64,000 nucleotides of DNA from Paraburkholderia sp. (GCA_004322045.1 SCRN01000034.1:248001-312000); one strand, 5' to 3'; positions 20,363 through 28,186 are shown, numbered from the stretch's first letter. A program made the numbers and translations. Notes: generated from the sequence alone by a model not told the origin.

Positions 20363-20649
20363 GGGGACCACCTGCTGGTATTGCGGTTCAAAGGGAGGCC
20401 TGGGGCACGCCGGGTGGGCTGCCGGCACAGCTTCGACCGCGATTCTAGTTGCAACGCCCGGCAACGTCAAATGTCTTATGTCTTATATAAGACTCAAGAG
20501 AGAAGAGGAGCAGTAGTGAATGCAGCATGGCCGTCGTCCGAGCCCAGGACGCGGTCGAGCGCACATACGCGCGGGCATCGGGCTTGTATTCTTCGATCCG
20601 TCGTCGAAGTCCATCGGAGTCGACCCGCAGGCTGACATGGAGAAAACCC

Positions 20650-22071
20650 ATGAAGTGCGTGCCATTTCGGCAGTTCAGCGCGATCGGCTACGCAGCGCTT
20701 CTGGCATTTTGCGTCGAAGCCCATGCGCAGTCGCTCGAAACCCAGGCAACGCAAGCCGGCCAGGCAAACATCAGCGCGCTGCGCGCGGAAGTCGATCAGC
20801 GACTCAAAGAGCTCGAGGCTCTCAAGCGCAAGCTTGCCGATGAAGAGGGGAACTTTCGGCAATTGAGCCGTAGGCTGAATGCGAGCCAGCTCGAAAGCAG
20901 GCACGCTACAGGCGGCACAGATGCCAACGGTCTGCCGGTTGGCGCCGCGGCGACCGGGGGCGCGACCGCCGCAGCGCAGGCGGTTCAGGCCGATCAGGCA
21001 GCAGCACAGGGCGCCGTCCCGCAGAGCGACCAGAACGCAGGCGCCAGTGCCGGTGGAACAGACCAGGCCAGCACGCCTGCAACACCGGTTGGCCAAGCCC
21101 CCGTGGCGGATACGCATCCGCCCGCCGTCGCCCCGATCTTCGACCAGCCCGGCGTGCTGACGCCCCGCCATACGTTGGTCGTCGAGCCCTACTTCCAGTT
21201 CTCCTATTCTTCGCAAAACCAGATCTCGCTCGTCGGGTACACGATCGTTCCGGCGCTCTTGATCGGACTCATCAATGTGAGCGAGGTCAAGACGACGACG
21301 CTGACTGGCGGCGTCGCACTACGGTACGGGCTCACGAACCGGATGGAACTCGAAGTGCGCGTGCCGTACGTCTATCAAACCAACGATACCGTCGCGAGAG
21401 AGCCCTTCGTCGGCACCGCCGCGAACACGACCATCAGCAGCAACGGCCACGGCCTCGGCGACGTCGAAGCGACGCTGCGCTATCAGTTCAATCAGGGCGG
21501 TCCGGACAAGTTCTACTACATTGGCTGGCTGCGCTTGAAGTCGGCCACGGGCAAAAGCCCGTTCGACGTCGTCACCGATTGCGTCGTGTCCTGTGTCGTG
21601 GGCACGACCGCCAACACAGGCCTGCCTCTAGAGCAACCGACCGGCTCGGGCTTCCTCGCGATCCAGCCGGGCCTCACCTGGCTGTTCCCGACCGATCCTG
21701 TCGTGTTTTTCGGCAACTTCAGTTACCTGCACAGCTTCGGCAAGGACGAAAGTCTCACGCTGCGCGATGGACAAACGCAGTTCCTCGGCAAGATTCAACC
21801 AGGCGACATCTGGGGATTCAACATCGGGATGGGCCTCGCGCTGAACGAGAAAGCGTCGGTCAGTATCGGCTACGACCAGAGCATCGTGTTGCCCACCTCG
21901 CAGAACGGACAAACGGTGCCCGGCTCCGTGCGCGTCATACTCGGCACATTGCTGATCGGCTACTCGTACCGGATTTCGCCGACGACCACCCTCAACTTCT
22001 CGATCGGCGCCGGCCTCACGCGAGACACGCCGGACCTCACGCTCTCGCTGCGCGTCCCGATGTCGTTCTGA
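20650..22071 (+). CDS. Outer-membrane beta-barrel protein with N-terminal coiled coil (FapF-like)
   Basis: A 473-residue secreted protein. The ATG at 20650 has GGAG 8 bases upstream and opens a signal peptide ending A-H-A-Q. Residues ~37-75 form a charged heptad coiled coil (L-R-A-E-V-D-Q-R-L-K-E-L-E), followed by an Ala/Gln/Gly-rich linker to ~165. The rest alternates hydrophobic and polar residues and ends in Phe, as expected for a barrel of the phenol-degradation MetA-type family (PF13557). Coiled coil plus this barrel is the plan of FapF, the amyloid exporter. It is convergent with the C39 peptidase operon, its likely partner. Function is inferred. Confidence 0.68.
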   Translation: MKCVPFRQFSAIGYAALLAFCVEAHAQSLETQATQAGQANISALRAEVDQRLKELEALKRKLADEEGNFRQLSRRLNASQLESRHATGGTDANGLPVGAAATGGATAAAQAVQADQAAAQGAVPQSDQNAGASAGGTDQASTPATPVGQAPVADTHPPAVAPIFDQPGVLTPRHTLVVEPYFQFSYSSQNQISLVGYTIVPALLIGLINVSEVKTTTLTGGVALRYGLTNRMELEVRVPYVYQTNDTVAREPFVGTAANTTISSNGHGLGDVEATLRYQFNQGGPDKFYYIGWLRLKSATGKSPFDVVTDCVVSCVVGTTANTGLPLEQPTGSGFLAIQPGLTWLFPTDPVVFFGNFSYLHSFGKDESLTLRDGQTQFLGKIQPGDIWGFNIGMGLALNEKASVSIGYDQSIVLPTSQNGQTVPGSVRVILGTLLIGYSYRISPTTTLNFSIGAGLTRDTPDLTLSLRVPMSF

Positions 22072-22092
22072 TCCGCAGCCCCAAATATGCCT

Positions 22093-22110
22093 GCCGCCAC
22101 GACGTGCGGC
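22093..22110. terminator. Short hairpin between convergent genes
   Basis: GCCGC (22093-22097) pairs with GCGGC (22106-22110) in the 44-bp gap between two converging stop codons. There is no T-run, so any termination role is weak or Rho-assisted. Confidence 0.25.
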
Positions 22111-22115
22111 CACTC

Positions 22116-22745
22116 CTAACGGGGACGCACCGCACCGACCAGTGCGCCGTTCATCGTCGACAGAAAATTCGTCGCCGTGAATGCGCCGAGCGAATTCACG
22201 CTCGTATTGATCGTCGTCACCGATTGGATCTGCTGACCGTTCAGCGTGTTTTGGATCAGCGCGCCAGTCAGCCCCGGCAGCGCGCCCTGCTGCACCGAGT
22301 TGTGCGGGCCGATCTGGATCAGCGCTCCCGTGTTCGCATTCGCCAGCATTTGCGCCTGTTGGGCTGTCATATCGGCAATATTCGGAATGTCGAAGCTCGT
22401 TTGCGCGACCAGATTGCCGTTCACGAAAGCCGCCCGCGAAATGCCGAACGACACCATCAGACCGGACGGCAAGTCAAACCCGCCTCGCATTTCGTCCAGA
22501 CGGTCCCCGCTTATCGCCACGAGATCGGAAGACGCCCACGCGGGGTCCGCATCTTCCGTGCGGGAATCGGGTGCAGCATTCGCATCGGCGGGTGCGAGCG
22601 CGCCTTCAGACATGCGCGGCATCGCCTCGACCGGACCACTTGCGATCGCCGGCGAATCGCTGACTGCCGCGCCCGCCTGGAAGCCGCATAGGCTGCTGCA
22701 TAGTGCGGTGATGATGCCTGCCGCCTTCAGATGTTCGAATGTCAT
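22116..22745 (-). CDS. Secreted protein with R-G-G motif, linked to C39 peptidase
   Basis: A 209-residue protein of no named family. It has a hydrophobic signal peptide (~1-27), an Ala/Asp-rich spacer, and then D-R-L-D-E-M-R-G-G-F at 81-90. After this comes S-F-G-I-S-R-A-A-F-V-N-G and a Gln/Asn-rich segment with L-I-Q-N-T-L-N-G-Q-Q-I-Q. The LDxxRGG sequence is shared with the protein encoded at 23444-23896. It resembles the double-glycine processing site that C39 peptidases cut. It starts 8 bases after the peptidase stop and ends the five-gene minus-strand unit. Processing after Gly89 is a prediction. Confidence 0.65.
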   Translation of the reverse strand: MTFEHLKAAGIITALCSSLCGFQAGAAVSDSPAIASGPVEAMPRMSEGALAPADANAAPDSRTEDADPAWASSDLVAISGDRLDEMRGGFDLPSGLMVSFGISRAAFVNGNLVAQTSFDIPNIADMTAQQAQMLANANTGALIQIGPHNSVQQGALPGLTGALIQNTLNGQQIQSVTTINTSVNSLGAFTATNFLSTMNGALVGAVRPR

Positions 22746-22753
22746 CGCTGTTC

Positions 22754-23440
22754 TCAGAATTCGCCTGGCCCGAGTTTCGGCACGACTACGTTGAACAAGC
22801 CATCGCGCGCAATCGCGGTATCGAGCGGCGCCGACGGCGCAACGTGCCAGTCGCGCGGATCATTGAACTTCGCCATTTCATGCCGGTTGTGGATGACGAA
22901 CACGACATGGTCCTGCCACTCCGCCTCAAAACTGCGCTGTGACAACGCCCGCGTGCCGTTGGCCGGATCGCCGATCAGCACGCGTCCGTTGCGCACGCCC
23001 TTGACCACCACGAAGTGGTGATAACCATGTTCGACGATCAGCACGATCGCAGGTGTGCTCGTGTCGTTGAGCTTGTCGAGCGGCACTTCATAACCGTCCG
23101 CCTGGAAGCCGCGCGAGATCAAGAACGTGCGGATATCGAGCAGCGAGAAGCCTTCCCGGCGAATCTTGTTCTGATCGCCGCGTTGAAACATTTCGACGAA
23201 GGCTTGCTGTTCGCTCACGGGATAATTGTATTGATACGTCAGGAGCGTCGCCACGGCCGCAGAACCGCAACTGAAGTCGAATTGCTGCCTGATGGTCCGC
23301 TTGAAGCGGGCCTCCTTCAGGCTCGTCAAATGCAGCGAGTAATACCCTCCCGACGGATCGGTGACGCCAATAGGATCGGCGTGCGCAGCCGGCAGGCAGA
23401 ACCCGCATGCGAGCAGGAGGTAAGTCGCGACGCGCTTCAT
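22754..23440 (-). CDS. Periplasmic C39-family cysteine peptidase (FapD-like)
   Basis: A 228-residue protein with a signal peptide (~1-21). The papain-like C39 catalytic residues are visible: Gln52/Gln53 and Cys58 in Q-Q-F-D-F-S-C-G-S, His142 in H-H-F-V-V-V-K-G, and Asp158 in I-G-D-P. There is no ABC-transporter portion, so it is a free periplasmic peptidase like FapD, not a bacteriocin exporter. It starts 3 bases after the stop of the gene before it and 8 bases ahead of the next. The two flanking genes both encode R-G-G motif proteins, its probable substrates. Confidence 0.82.
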   Translation of the reverse strand: MKRVATYLLLACGFCLPAAHADPIGVTDPSGGYYSLHLTSLKEARFKRTIRQQFDFSCGSAAVATLLTYQYNYPVSEQQAFVEMFQRGDQNKIRREGFSLLDIRTFLISRGFQADGYEVPLDKLNDTSTPAIVLIVEHGYHHFVVVKGVRNGRVLIGDPANGTRALSQRSFEAEWQDHVVFVIHNRHEMAKFNDPRDWHVAPSAPLDTAIARDGLFNVVVPKLGPGEF

Positions 23441-23443
23441 CGC

Positions 23444-23896
23444 TCAGTTTCCGAAACGCACGTTCAGCACCGTCGCGTTCTGGATCAGTACATTTGCGCC
23501 GGTGTTCTGGATGACCGTCGGCAAGCCGCTCGAATTCGCGAACGATCCGCCGCCGATCGTATTCGAGCCGGTCGCGACGTTCGTGGCGGCGTTATCGGCA
23601 ACCGAGCCGGTCAAATAATTTTGTCCGATCAGCGCATCGCCGCCACGGCGTTGGTCTAACTGTTCGGCCGTTAACGCCACGCCAAAACCGGGCTGCTGCG
23701 CGTCCTGCGACGCGGCGGCCGTCGTTGCGGCAAGGTCGGATTCGGCGCCGCCGATAGGAGCGGCCGCGTCGGTCGCCGCAATGTGCGCCGGTTGTGGTGA
23801 TGCTTGCCCATCGACCGCGGCATAAGCGTTCAAGCCACGAAGTGCAATGACGACAGGAACGAGCAGCAACACCCTCTTCTGTTTCTGTATTTGCAT
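23444..23896 (-). CDS. Small secreted R-G-G motif protein, linked to C39 peptidase
   Basis: A 150-residue protein with a strong AAGGAGG ribosome-binding site 5 bases before its ATG and a signal peptide ending A-Y-A-A. After an Ala-rich spacer comes L-T-A-E-Q-L-D-Q-R-R-G-G (75-86). It is followed by an Asn/Gly/Thr-rich tail ending in a hydrophobic strand-like V-L-I-Q-N-A-T-V-L-N-V-R-F. The tail could add to a fibre or pilot export after cleavage at Gly86. Its stop is 3 bases from the peptidase start. No named family is recognised. Confidence 0.63.
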   Translation of the reverse strand: MQIQKQKRVLLLVPVVIALRGLNAYAAVDGQASPQPAHIAATDAAAPIGGAESDLAATTAAASQDAQQPGFGVALTAEQLDQRRGGDALIGQNYLTGSVADNAATNVATGSNTIGGGSFANSSGLPTVIQNTGANVLIQNATVLNVRFGN

Positions 23897-24010
23897 GGAC
23901 GCCTCCTTGGCCTGCGTGCAGCGAAAACCCGCTGTACAGCGGCCGGATATCCGAGACCGCGCCTCGCGGTCGGCCAGAACGGCCTACGCCATGTCATTCG
24001 CGCGGACATC

Positions 24011-24050
24011 GGGAAAACGCCGTGGAGCGCCTTGCTGCTCGCCCCACGGC
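24011..24050 (-). terminator. Terminator/attenuator inside the Gly-rich/C39 operon
   Basis: On the minus strand GCCGTGG (24050-24044) pairs with CCACGGC (24025-24019), with a further GCG/CGC pair inside, followed by GTTTT. It lies about 40 bases past the stop of the second Gly-rich gene. It probably terminates most transcripts there so that the peptidase genes are expressed less than the abundant Gly-rich proteins. A second, weaker stem (CCATAC/GTATGG, 24051-24071) precedes it. Confidence 0.6.
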
Positions 24051-24088
24051 CCATACCCCCGGCGTGTATGGCTTAACGAAGCTGCCGC

Positions 24089-25321
24089 TCAATGCCCGAC
24101 AGTCAGGTTCGCCTGCACGGTAACGGCTTGCTGCACCAGCGAGGCCAAGCCGCTGTTCTGGCTCATCACAGCGATACCGGCTGCCGATTGCGCTGCGGCG
24201 GTCATGTTGTTGCTCATGTCGAAGGTGCCGGCATTGACCGTGTTGACGCCGCCCGCGCCTCCCGCACCGCCGACGCCACCGTTGCCGACACCGCCGTTGC
24301 CTGCAGCCCCTGCCGCGCCGGCTACGCCTACTGCTCCCGCGGCACCTGCGCCACCGGTTGCACTGCCGTTATCGGCGCTCGTGCTTGCGTCGCCGTTGGT
24401 GCCGCTGCCGCCAGTGCCAGTGCCGCCGGCACCACCCGCGCCCGCCGAGGCGGTCGCCGCACCGCCGTTGCCGCCGGTGCCGCTACCTGCTCCGCCCGTT
24501 GCGGCGTTAGCGCCGGTCGAGGCCGCTCCGCCCGCAGCAGTTGCCGTGCCGCCCATGCCAGTGCCGGAGCTGCCCGCCGCTCCTGCGCCGCCTGAGCCGC
24601 CTGGCGACGAACTGGATACGGTCGAGTTGCGGTAGGCATAGGCACTGCCGCCATTGCCGCCGCCCCCGCCGCCGCCTCCTGAACCGCCGCTCGCCTGCGC
24701 GTTTCCACCCGCGCTTGCCGCGACGCCGCCCAGCGCGACACCGACGGCGCCTGCACTGCCGCCGCGCCCCGCGCCATTGCCGCCCTGGGTGCCGCCGGCG
24801 CCTGCATAGCCGCCGTTGCCGCCGTTGCCGCCATTGCCATTACCAGCAGACGCGCTGCCGTTCGTGGCATTGCCAGCAGTCGCTCCGCCGTTCGTCGCGG
24901 TTCCTCCGTCGCCACCATTGCCGCTGGCGCCACTCTTGCCGCCATTGCCGCCTATGCCTGCGCCGCCGTAACCTTTGCCGCCACCGCCGGCGCTACCACC
25001 TGCGGCGCTGCCCCAGTTACTAGCTTGGTTGCCGATGCCGTTGACTCCCAGGTGCGTCACCGAACCGTCCAGCGTGCTCAACGCCACAGCGCTCGTCGCG
25101 TTGAAGGCGTTTTGCTTCACGTTGGCGTATGACGCGATCTCGTTGGCATTGCTACCTGCCGTCGAGGTTTGTCCTGATGAGGCGGAACTGCTCAGCGAGT
25201 TTGCGCCGGACATCGATTGTTGGTCGCAAGATTGGGCGTTGTCACTGCACGGATTCGCTGTCGCGTACCCGCTAACCCCAAGCGCCAACGCCGCGGCCGT
25301 CGCCATCAGAGTTGTTCGCAT
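24089..25321 (-). CDS. Gly/Asn-rich secreted repeat protein (second paralogue)
   Basis: A 410-residue protein. The start at 25321 follows GGAGG and opens a signal peptide ending A-T-A-N. The mature N-terminus has C-S-D-N-x-x-S-C-D-Q with two cysteines. The middle (~115-350) is G-G-x-G-G and G-N-G-G repeats. The C-terminal ~45 residues carry M-S-Q-N-S-G-L-A-S-L-V-Q-Q-A-V, which loosely recalls curlin repeats. It is a close paralogue of the upstream gene, 16 bases away. Relatives are sometimes labelled 'heme utilization' or 'adhesin' without proof. A surface fibre or matrix protein is my inference. Confidence 0.72.
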   Translation of the reverse strand: MRTTLMATAAALALGVSGYATANPCSDNAQSCDQQSMSGANSLSSSASSGQTSTAGSNANEIASYANVKQNAFNATSAVALSTLDGSVTHLGVNGIGNQASNWGSAAGGSAGGGGKGYGGAGIGGNGGKSGASGNGGDGGTATNGGATAGNATNGSASAGNGNGGNGGNGGYAGAGGTQGGNGAGRGGSAGAVGVALGGVAASAGGNAQASGGSGGGGGGGGNGGSAYAYRNSTVSSSSPGGSGGAGAAGSSGTGMGGTATAAGGAASTGANAATGGAGSGTGGNGGAATASAGAGGAGGTGTGGSGTNGDASTSADNGSATGGAGAAGAVGVAGAAGAAGNGGVGNGGVGGAGGAGGVNTVNAGTFDMSNNMTAAAQSAAGIAVMSQNSGLASLVQQAVTVQANLTVGH

Positions 25322-25337
25322 AAGAGCCTCCGGCCCA

Positions 25338-26570
25338 CTAATGGCCAACGGTCAGATTCGCCTGGACAGTAACGGCTTGCTGCACGAGCGACGCCATCCC
25401 GCTGTTTTGGTTCATGACCACGATGCCTGCTGCGGACTGTGCCGCCCCCGTCATCGAGTTGGCCATGTCGAACGTGCCAGCGCTGACAGTGTTGGCCCCA
25501 CCGGCGCCGCCGGCGCCACCGACCGCTCCGTTACCTACGCCGCCGTTGCCCACACCGCCTGTGCCGCCTGCACCGCCCGCGGCGCCTGTCGCTCCAACGC
25601 CGGCGGTTGCACTGCCGTTGCTGGCCATGGTGCTCGAGCCGCCGTTGGTTGCGCTACCGCCCGTGCCCGTGCCGCCTGCGGCGCCGTTGCCGGCTGTCGC
25701 TGTCGCTGCGCCGCCAGCGCCGCCGCTACCCGAGCCTGCGCCGCCCGTGGCTGTGCTAGCGCCCGTGGTGCCTGCGCCGCCGGTGCCGGTGACTGCCCCG
25801 CCCGTGCCGCTGCCTGAGCCGCCCGCCGCTCCGGCGCCGCCCGCGCCACCCGCTGAAGTAGCGCTGACGGTCGACGTGTGGCCGGCGCTGGCGCCGCCGC
25901 CGTCACCTCCTGCGCCCCCGCCACCGCCACCGCCGCCGTTGCCGCTGGCGCCGCCTCCGAGTCCAGCCGCCAACCCGCCGGCTGCGAGACTACCAGCCCC
26001 GGCCAAGCCGCCATGGCCACTGCCGTTTCCGCCCTGAGTGCCGCCGGCGTGTGCGTTGCCGCCGCTCCCGCCGTTGCCCGCATAGCCGTCGCCCGCGCTG
26101 GCCCCGCCGTTGCTGGCGTTACCGGCTGAGGCGCTACCGTTGGTGGCGCTGCCGCCGTTGCCGCCGCTGCCGCCGTTGCCGCCATTGCCGCCACTGCCAC
26201 CCAACGCCGCGCCGCCGTAGCCGTTGCCACCCTTGCCACCGGAGCCGCCGGTGGCGCTGCCCCAGTTACCGGCCTGATTGCCGATACCGTACACGCTGAC
26301 ACCGGTGACGACGCCGTCGAGCTTGCTCAACGCGACAACCTTCGTGCTGTTGTTGCTGTTCTGCCAGACGGAGGCGTTCGCGGCTATTTCGTTGGCGTTA
26401 CTGCCGCTGGTCGAGGTTTGGGTCGACGCTGCGCTACTGCTTAACGTATTGGCACCGTTCGTCGAGCTCTGGTCGCAGGATTTACTGTTATCACTGCATG
26501 GGTTTGCCATTGCGTAACCGCTGAAGCCTAAGGCGAGCACTGCAGCGGACGCCATCAGTGTCTTGCGCAT
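25338..26570 (-). CDS. Gly/Asn-rich secreted repeat protein (first paralogue)
   Basis: A 410-residue protein with GGAGG ahead of its start and a signal peptide ending A-M-A-N. It has the same plan as its neighbour: C-S-D-N-x-x-S-C-D-Q, a Ser/Thr/Asn-rich segment with S-N-A-N-E-I-A, a long glycine-repeat core, and a nearly identical C-terminus ending V-Q-Q-A-V-T-V-Q-A-N-L-T-V-G-H. Equal length and shared ends show a tandem duplication whose glycine core has since drifted. It is the first gene of the minus-strand unit, with a long A+T-rich leader upstream. Confidence 0.72.
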   Translation of the reverse strand: MRKTLMASAAVLALGFSGYAMANPCSDNSKSCDQSSTNGANTLSSSAASTQTSTSGSNANEIAANASVWQNSNNSTKVVALSKLDGVVTGVSVYGIGNQAGNWGSATGGSGGKGGNGYGGAALGGSGGNGGNGGSGGNGGSATNGSASAGNASNGGASAGDGYAGNGGSGGNAHAGGTQGGNGSGHGGLAGAGSLAAGGLAAGLGGGASGNGGGGGGGGAGGDGGGASAGHTSTVSATSAGGAGGAGAAGGSGSGTGGAVTGTGGAGTTGASTATGGAGSGSGGAGGAATATAGNGAAGGTGTGGSATNGGSSTMASNGSATAGVGATGAAGGAGGTGGVGNGGVGNGAVGGAGGAGGANTVSAGTFDMANSMTGAAQSAAGIVVMNQNSGMASLVQQAVTVQANLTVGH

Positions 26571-27193
26571 ACGAACCTCCTGTGCAAACGATAGGGTGGG
26601 GCTGGCGCAACGCACCAAGCCACCGCGCAAGAACGCATAGGCAATGCCATGCCGCTAAGTAACTGAAATGAAAGGATAATTTTTGAGATTACTGCAGCGC
26701 GGCATTTACCCCAGGGTTTTTACTTAGGTCTTGTGTTTCTCGCACGCAACATCCAAACCGGCATTGCGCCGGCTGCGAGCACTTATCACATCGAAAACCA
26801 CTTTTAATTCAATGCGATACGTGACCTTTATAATTCCCCAAAGGAGGAGAGAAAAACGTTTCTTTTCTGAATCGCTGACCGTCCGAGGTTATCGTTCAAT
26901 GAAAGGTACTTTTCATTGCGCTGAATTATGCGGCTTGCACACACGTATTCTGACGAAAACGAGATGGCGTTCCGTTGATTGCCGCACATTTCTGCATATC
27001 GCGCGCCGGGCAGCGAACTCGCGCCCCATGTATCGCAAACGGGACGCCACCCGATCGGCGCGCCGCCACTGGTCCCTGATGCACCGCGTGCCGCCGCCCC
27101 CAACGGAATTTGTGATGCATGCGACGCCAAAAATCTCACAAAACATATTTGTTCGATAAACGCTTATAACCGATCAAATATGCTCTATACCGG
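26571..27193. other. Long A+T-rich intergenic region
   Basis: This 623-bp stretch precedes the Gly-rich operon and ends at the hipA remnant. It is clearly richer in A+T than its surroundings, mainly 26640-26990, and should hold the promoter of the Gly-rich genes. A plus-strand frame at 26731-27159 has no start signal or recognisable motif and I do not call it. CATATTTG (27144-27151) and CAAATATG (27175-27182) form an inverted repeat just before the hipA remnant. No RNA gene was recognised. Confidence 0.45.
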
Positions 27194-27577
27194 TTGGCAC
27201 ATGTCGCAGGCATCAATGCGACCGCCCCGGCGCTCACCGAGATGGATTACCTGCTGGGCGTGGACGATCGAAGCCGGATCGGCGCGCTGCGTCTTCTGGA
27301 CCAGTCGGGCAACTTCCTGCGTACGATCGAGGACGGCAGCCACGGCACGCCGCCGCTACTTGAACTAGCGCAACTCATCAGCGCCACCCGCGCGGTGGAG
27401 CTGAACAAGGAAACGGAGGCCGATCTGCACTACCTGCGCGGACGTGGGACCTCACTAGGGGGCATGCGACCCAAATGCACGATACTTGATGACGACGGCC
27501 ATCTGGCCATCGGAAAATTCCCGAGCATCAAGGATGACCGCAGTGTCACGCGCGGCGAGGTGCTGGCCCTTCACTTG
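27194..27577 (+). pseudogene. HipA-type kinase toxin remnant (internal fragment)
   Basis: About 128 codons match the N-terminal half of HipA serine/threonine kinases: D-Y-L-L-G-V-D-D-R-S-R-I-G-A-L-R, then G-R-G-T-S-L-G-G-M-R-P-K-C-T and I-G-K-F-P-S. The first ~80 residues of a normal HipA and the whole C-terminal catalytic half are missing. The reading frame runs on into the antisense of pqqD without further similarity. No HipB antitoxin is adjacent. It is a dead fragment, probably marking a deletion or insertion next to pqqD. Confidence 0.75.
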
Positions 27578-27588
27578 CCTTCTTGCCG

Positions 27589-27876
27589 TTACCAGCGCAG
27601 CCATCCTTTGCCGCGCGCGACATCGACGAACGCGCGAGCGCTCTGTGCGATCTGCGCATCGGCGCCGGGAAACGCCGTCTGCAGTTCGCTGACGATCGCG
27701 GCAACGCTGCGCACACCGTCGCAGCGCTTCAATATTTCACCGGCGCTCACATTGAGTTTGATGAGACCTTCGGGATACAGCATGACGTAAGCATTCTGGC
27801 TGTCTTCCCAGCGAAAGACGAAGTGCGGCGCCAGGCGCGGGCACACGTCATCAGTGACGGACGGATCGATGTTCAT
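27589..27876 (-). CDS. pqqD: PQQ biosynthesis peptide chaperone PqqD
   Basis: A 95-residue protein of the RiPP recognition element family. PqqD binds the precursor peptide PqqA and presents it to the radical-SAM enzyme PqqE. Motifs include P-R-L-A-P-H-F-V-F-R-W-E near residue 14, Y-P-E-G-L-I-K-L-N near 36 and E-I-L-K-R-C-D-G near 48. The start at 27876 gives the family length; the open frame extends upstream into pqqA antisense phase. It follows pqqA by 56 bases on the same strand. pqqB and pqqC, usually between them, are absent. Confidence 0.9.
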   Translation of the reverse strand: MNIDPSVTDDVCPRLAPHFVFRWEDSQNAYVMLYPEGLIKLNVSAGEILKRCDGVRSVAAIVSELQTAFPGADAQIAQSARAFVDVARGKGWLRW

Positions 27877-27932
27877 GGCTCGATGAGCGCAGACGTCGGA
27901 CGGAGACGCTGCCGCTTCCGTCCGGCCGCCTC

Positions 27933-28007
27933 TTAGCGCACGTAAACGTAGGCGGTGACCTCGAAGCCGAGGCGGATCTCGCAGAAAGCCGGATTTTCCC
28001 AAGTCAT
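27933..28007 (-). CDS. pqqA: PQQ precursor peptide PqqA
   Basis: A 24-residue peptide, M-T-W-E-N-P-A-F followed by E-I-R-L-G-F-E-V-T-A-Y and ending V-Y-V-R. It carries the invariant E16-V-T-A-Y20 whose Glu and Tyr side chains become the PQQ skeleton. The start has AAAGGAG 7 bases upstream. It leads the short pqqA-pqqD unit. A 17-bp motif at 28105-28121, shared with the pqqE upstream region, lies about 100 bases ahead. Confidence 0.93.
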   Translation of the reverse strand: MTWENPAFCEIRLGFEVTAYVYVR

Positions 28008-28104
28008 ATCAAGTCTCCTTTTATCTCGGAAGGGCAACATGCCATCCGTGGGCCGATTATTGGCTTGGAATCGCGCGCGCTCCAGCGGCATCTCGCCAAA
28101 AAAG

Positions 28105-28121
28105 CCTCATGAAAATCATGA
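28105..28121 (+). promoter_or_regulatory. 17-bp motif shared with the pqqE upstream region (copy 1)
   Basis: CCTCATGAAAATCATGA, with two TCATGA half-sites around AAA. A 16/17 match lies at 30383-30399, about 130 bp before pqqE. This copy is about 100 bp upstream of pqqA. Two near-identical copies before two transcription units of one pathway suggest a common activator site. Confidence 0.55.
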
Positions 28122-28140
28122 CTCCGCGACGAGGCATCGT

Positions 28141-28186
28141 TGTCTCGTTTTGAAGCAACACACTGTCTCGATTGTCTCGCATTGAA
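28141..28186 (+). repeat. Direct repeats TGTCTCG(N2)TTGAA upstream of the two-component system
   Basis: TGTCTCGTTTTGAA at 28141-28154 and TGTCTCGCATTGAA at 28173-28186 match at 12 of 14 positions and lie 32 bp apart, about three helical turns. A further TGTCTCG is at 28164-28170. Spacing on one helix face fits a response-regulator site between pqqA and the kinase gene. Confidence 0.5.

Noticed and set aside
23847-26037. Pro/Ala-rich plus-strand frames opposite the Gly-rich genes (for example 23847-24635 and 25414-26037)
   Set aside because: Pro-rich sequence is the complement of Gly codons; the minus strand has signal peptides and strong ribosome-binding sites.
24089-26570. CRISPR-like or tandem-repeat DNA array
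   Set aside because: The periodicity comes from glycine codons in two proteins; there are no constant repeats with unique spacers.
26731-27159. 142-codon open frame in the A+T-rich gap
   Set aside because: No ribosome-binding site, no motif, basic composition; left as intergenic.
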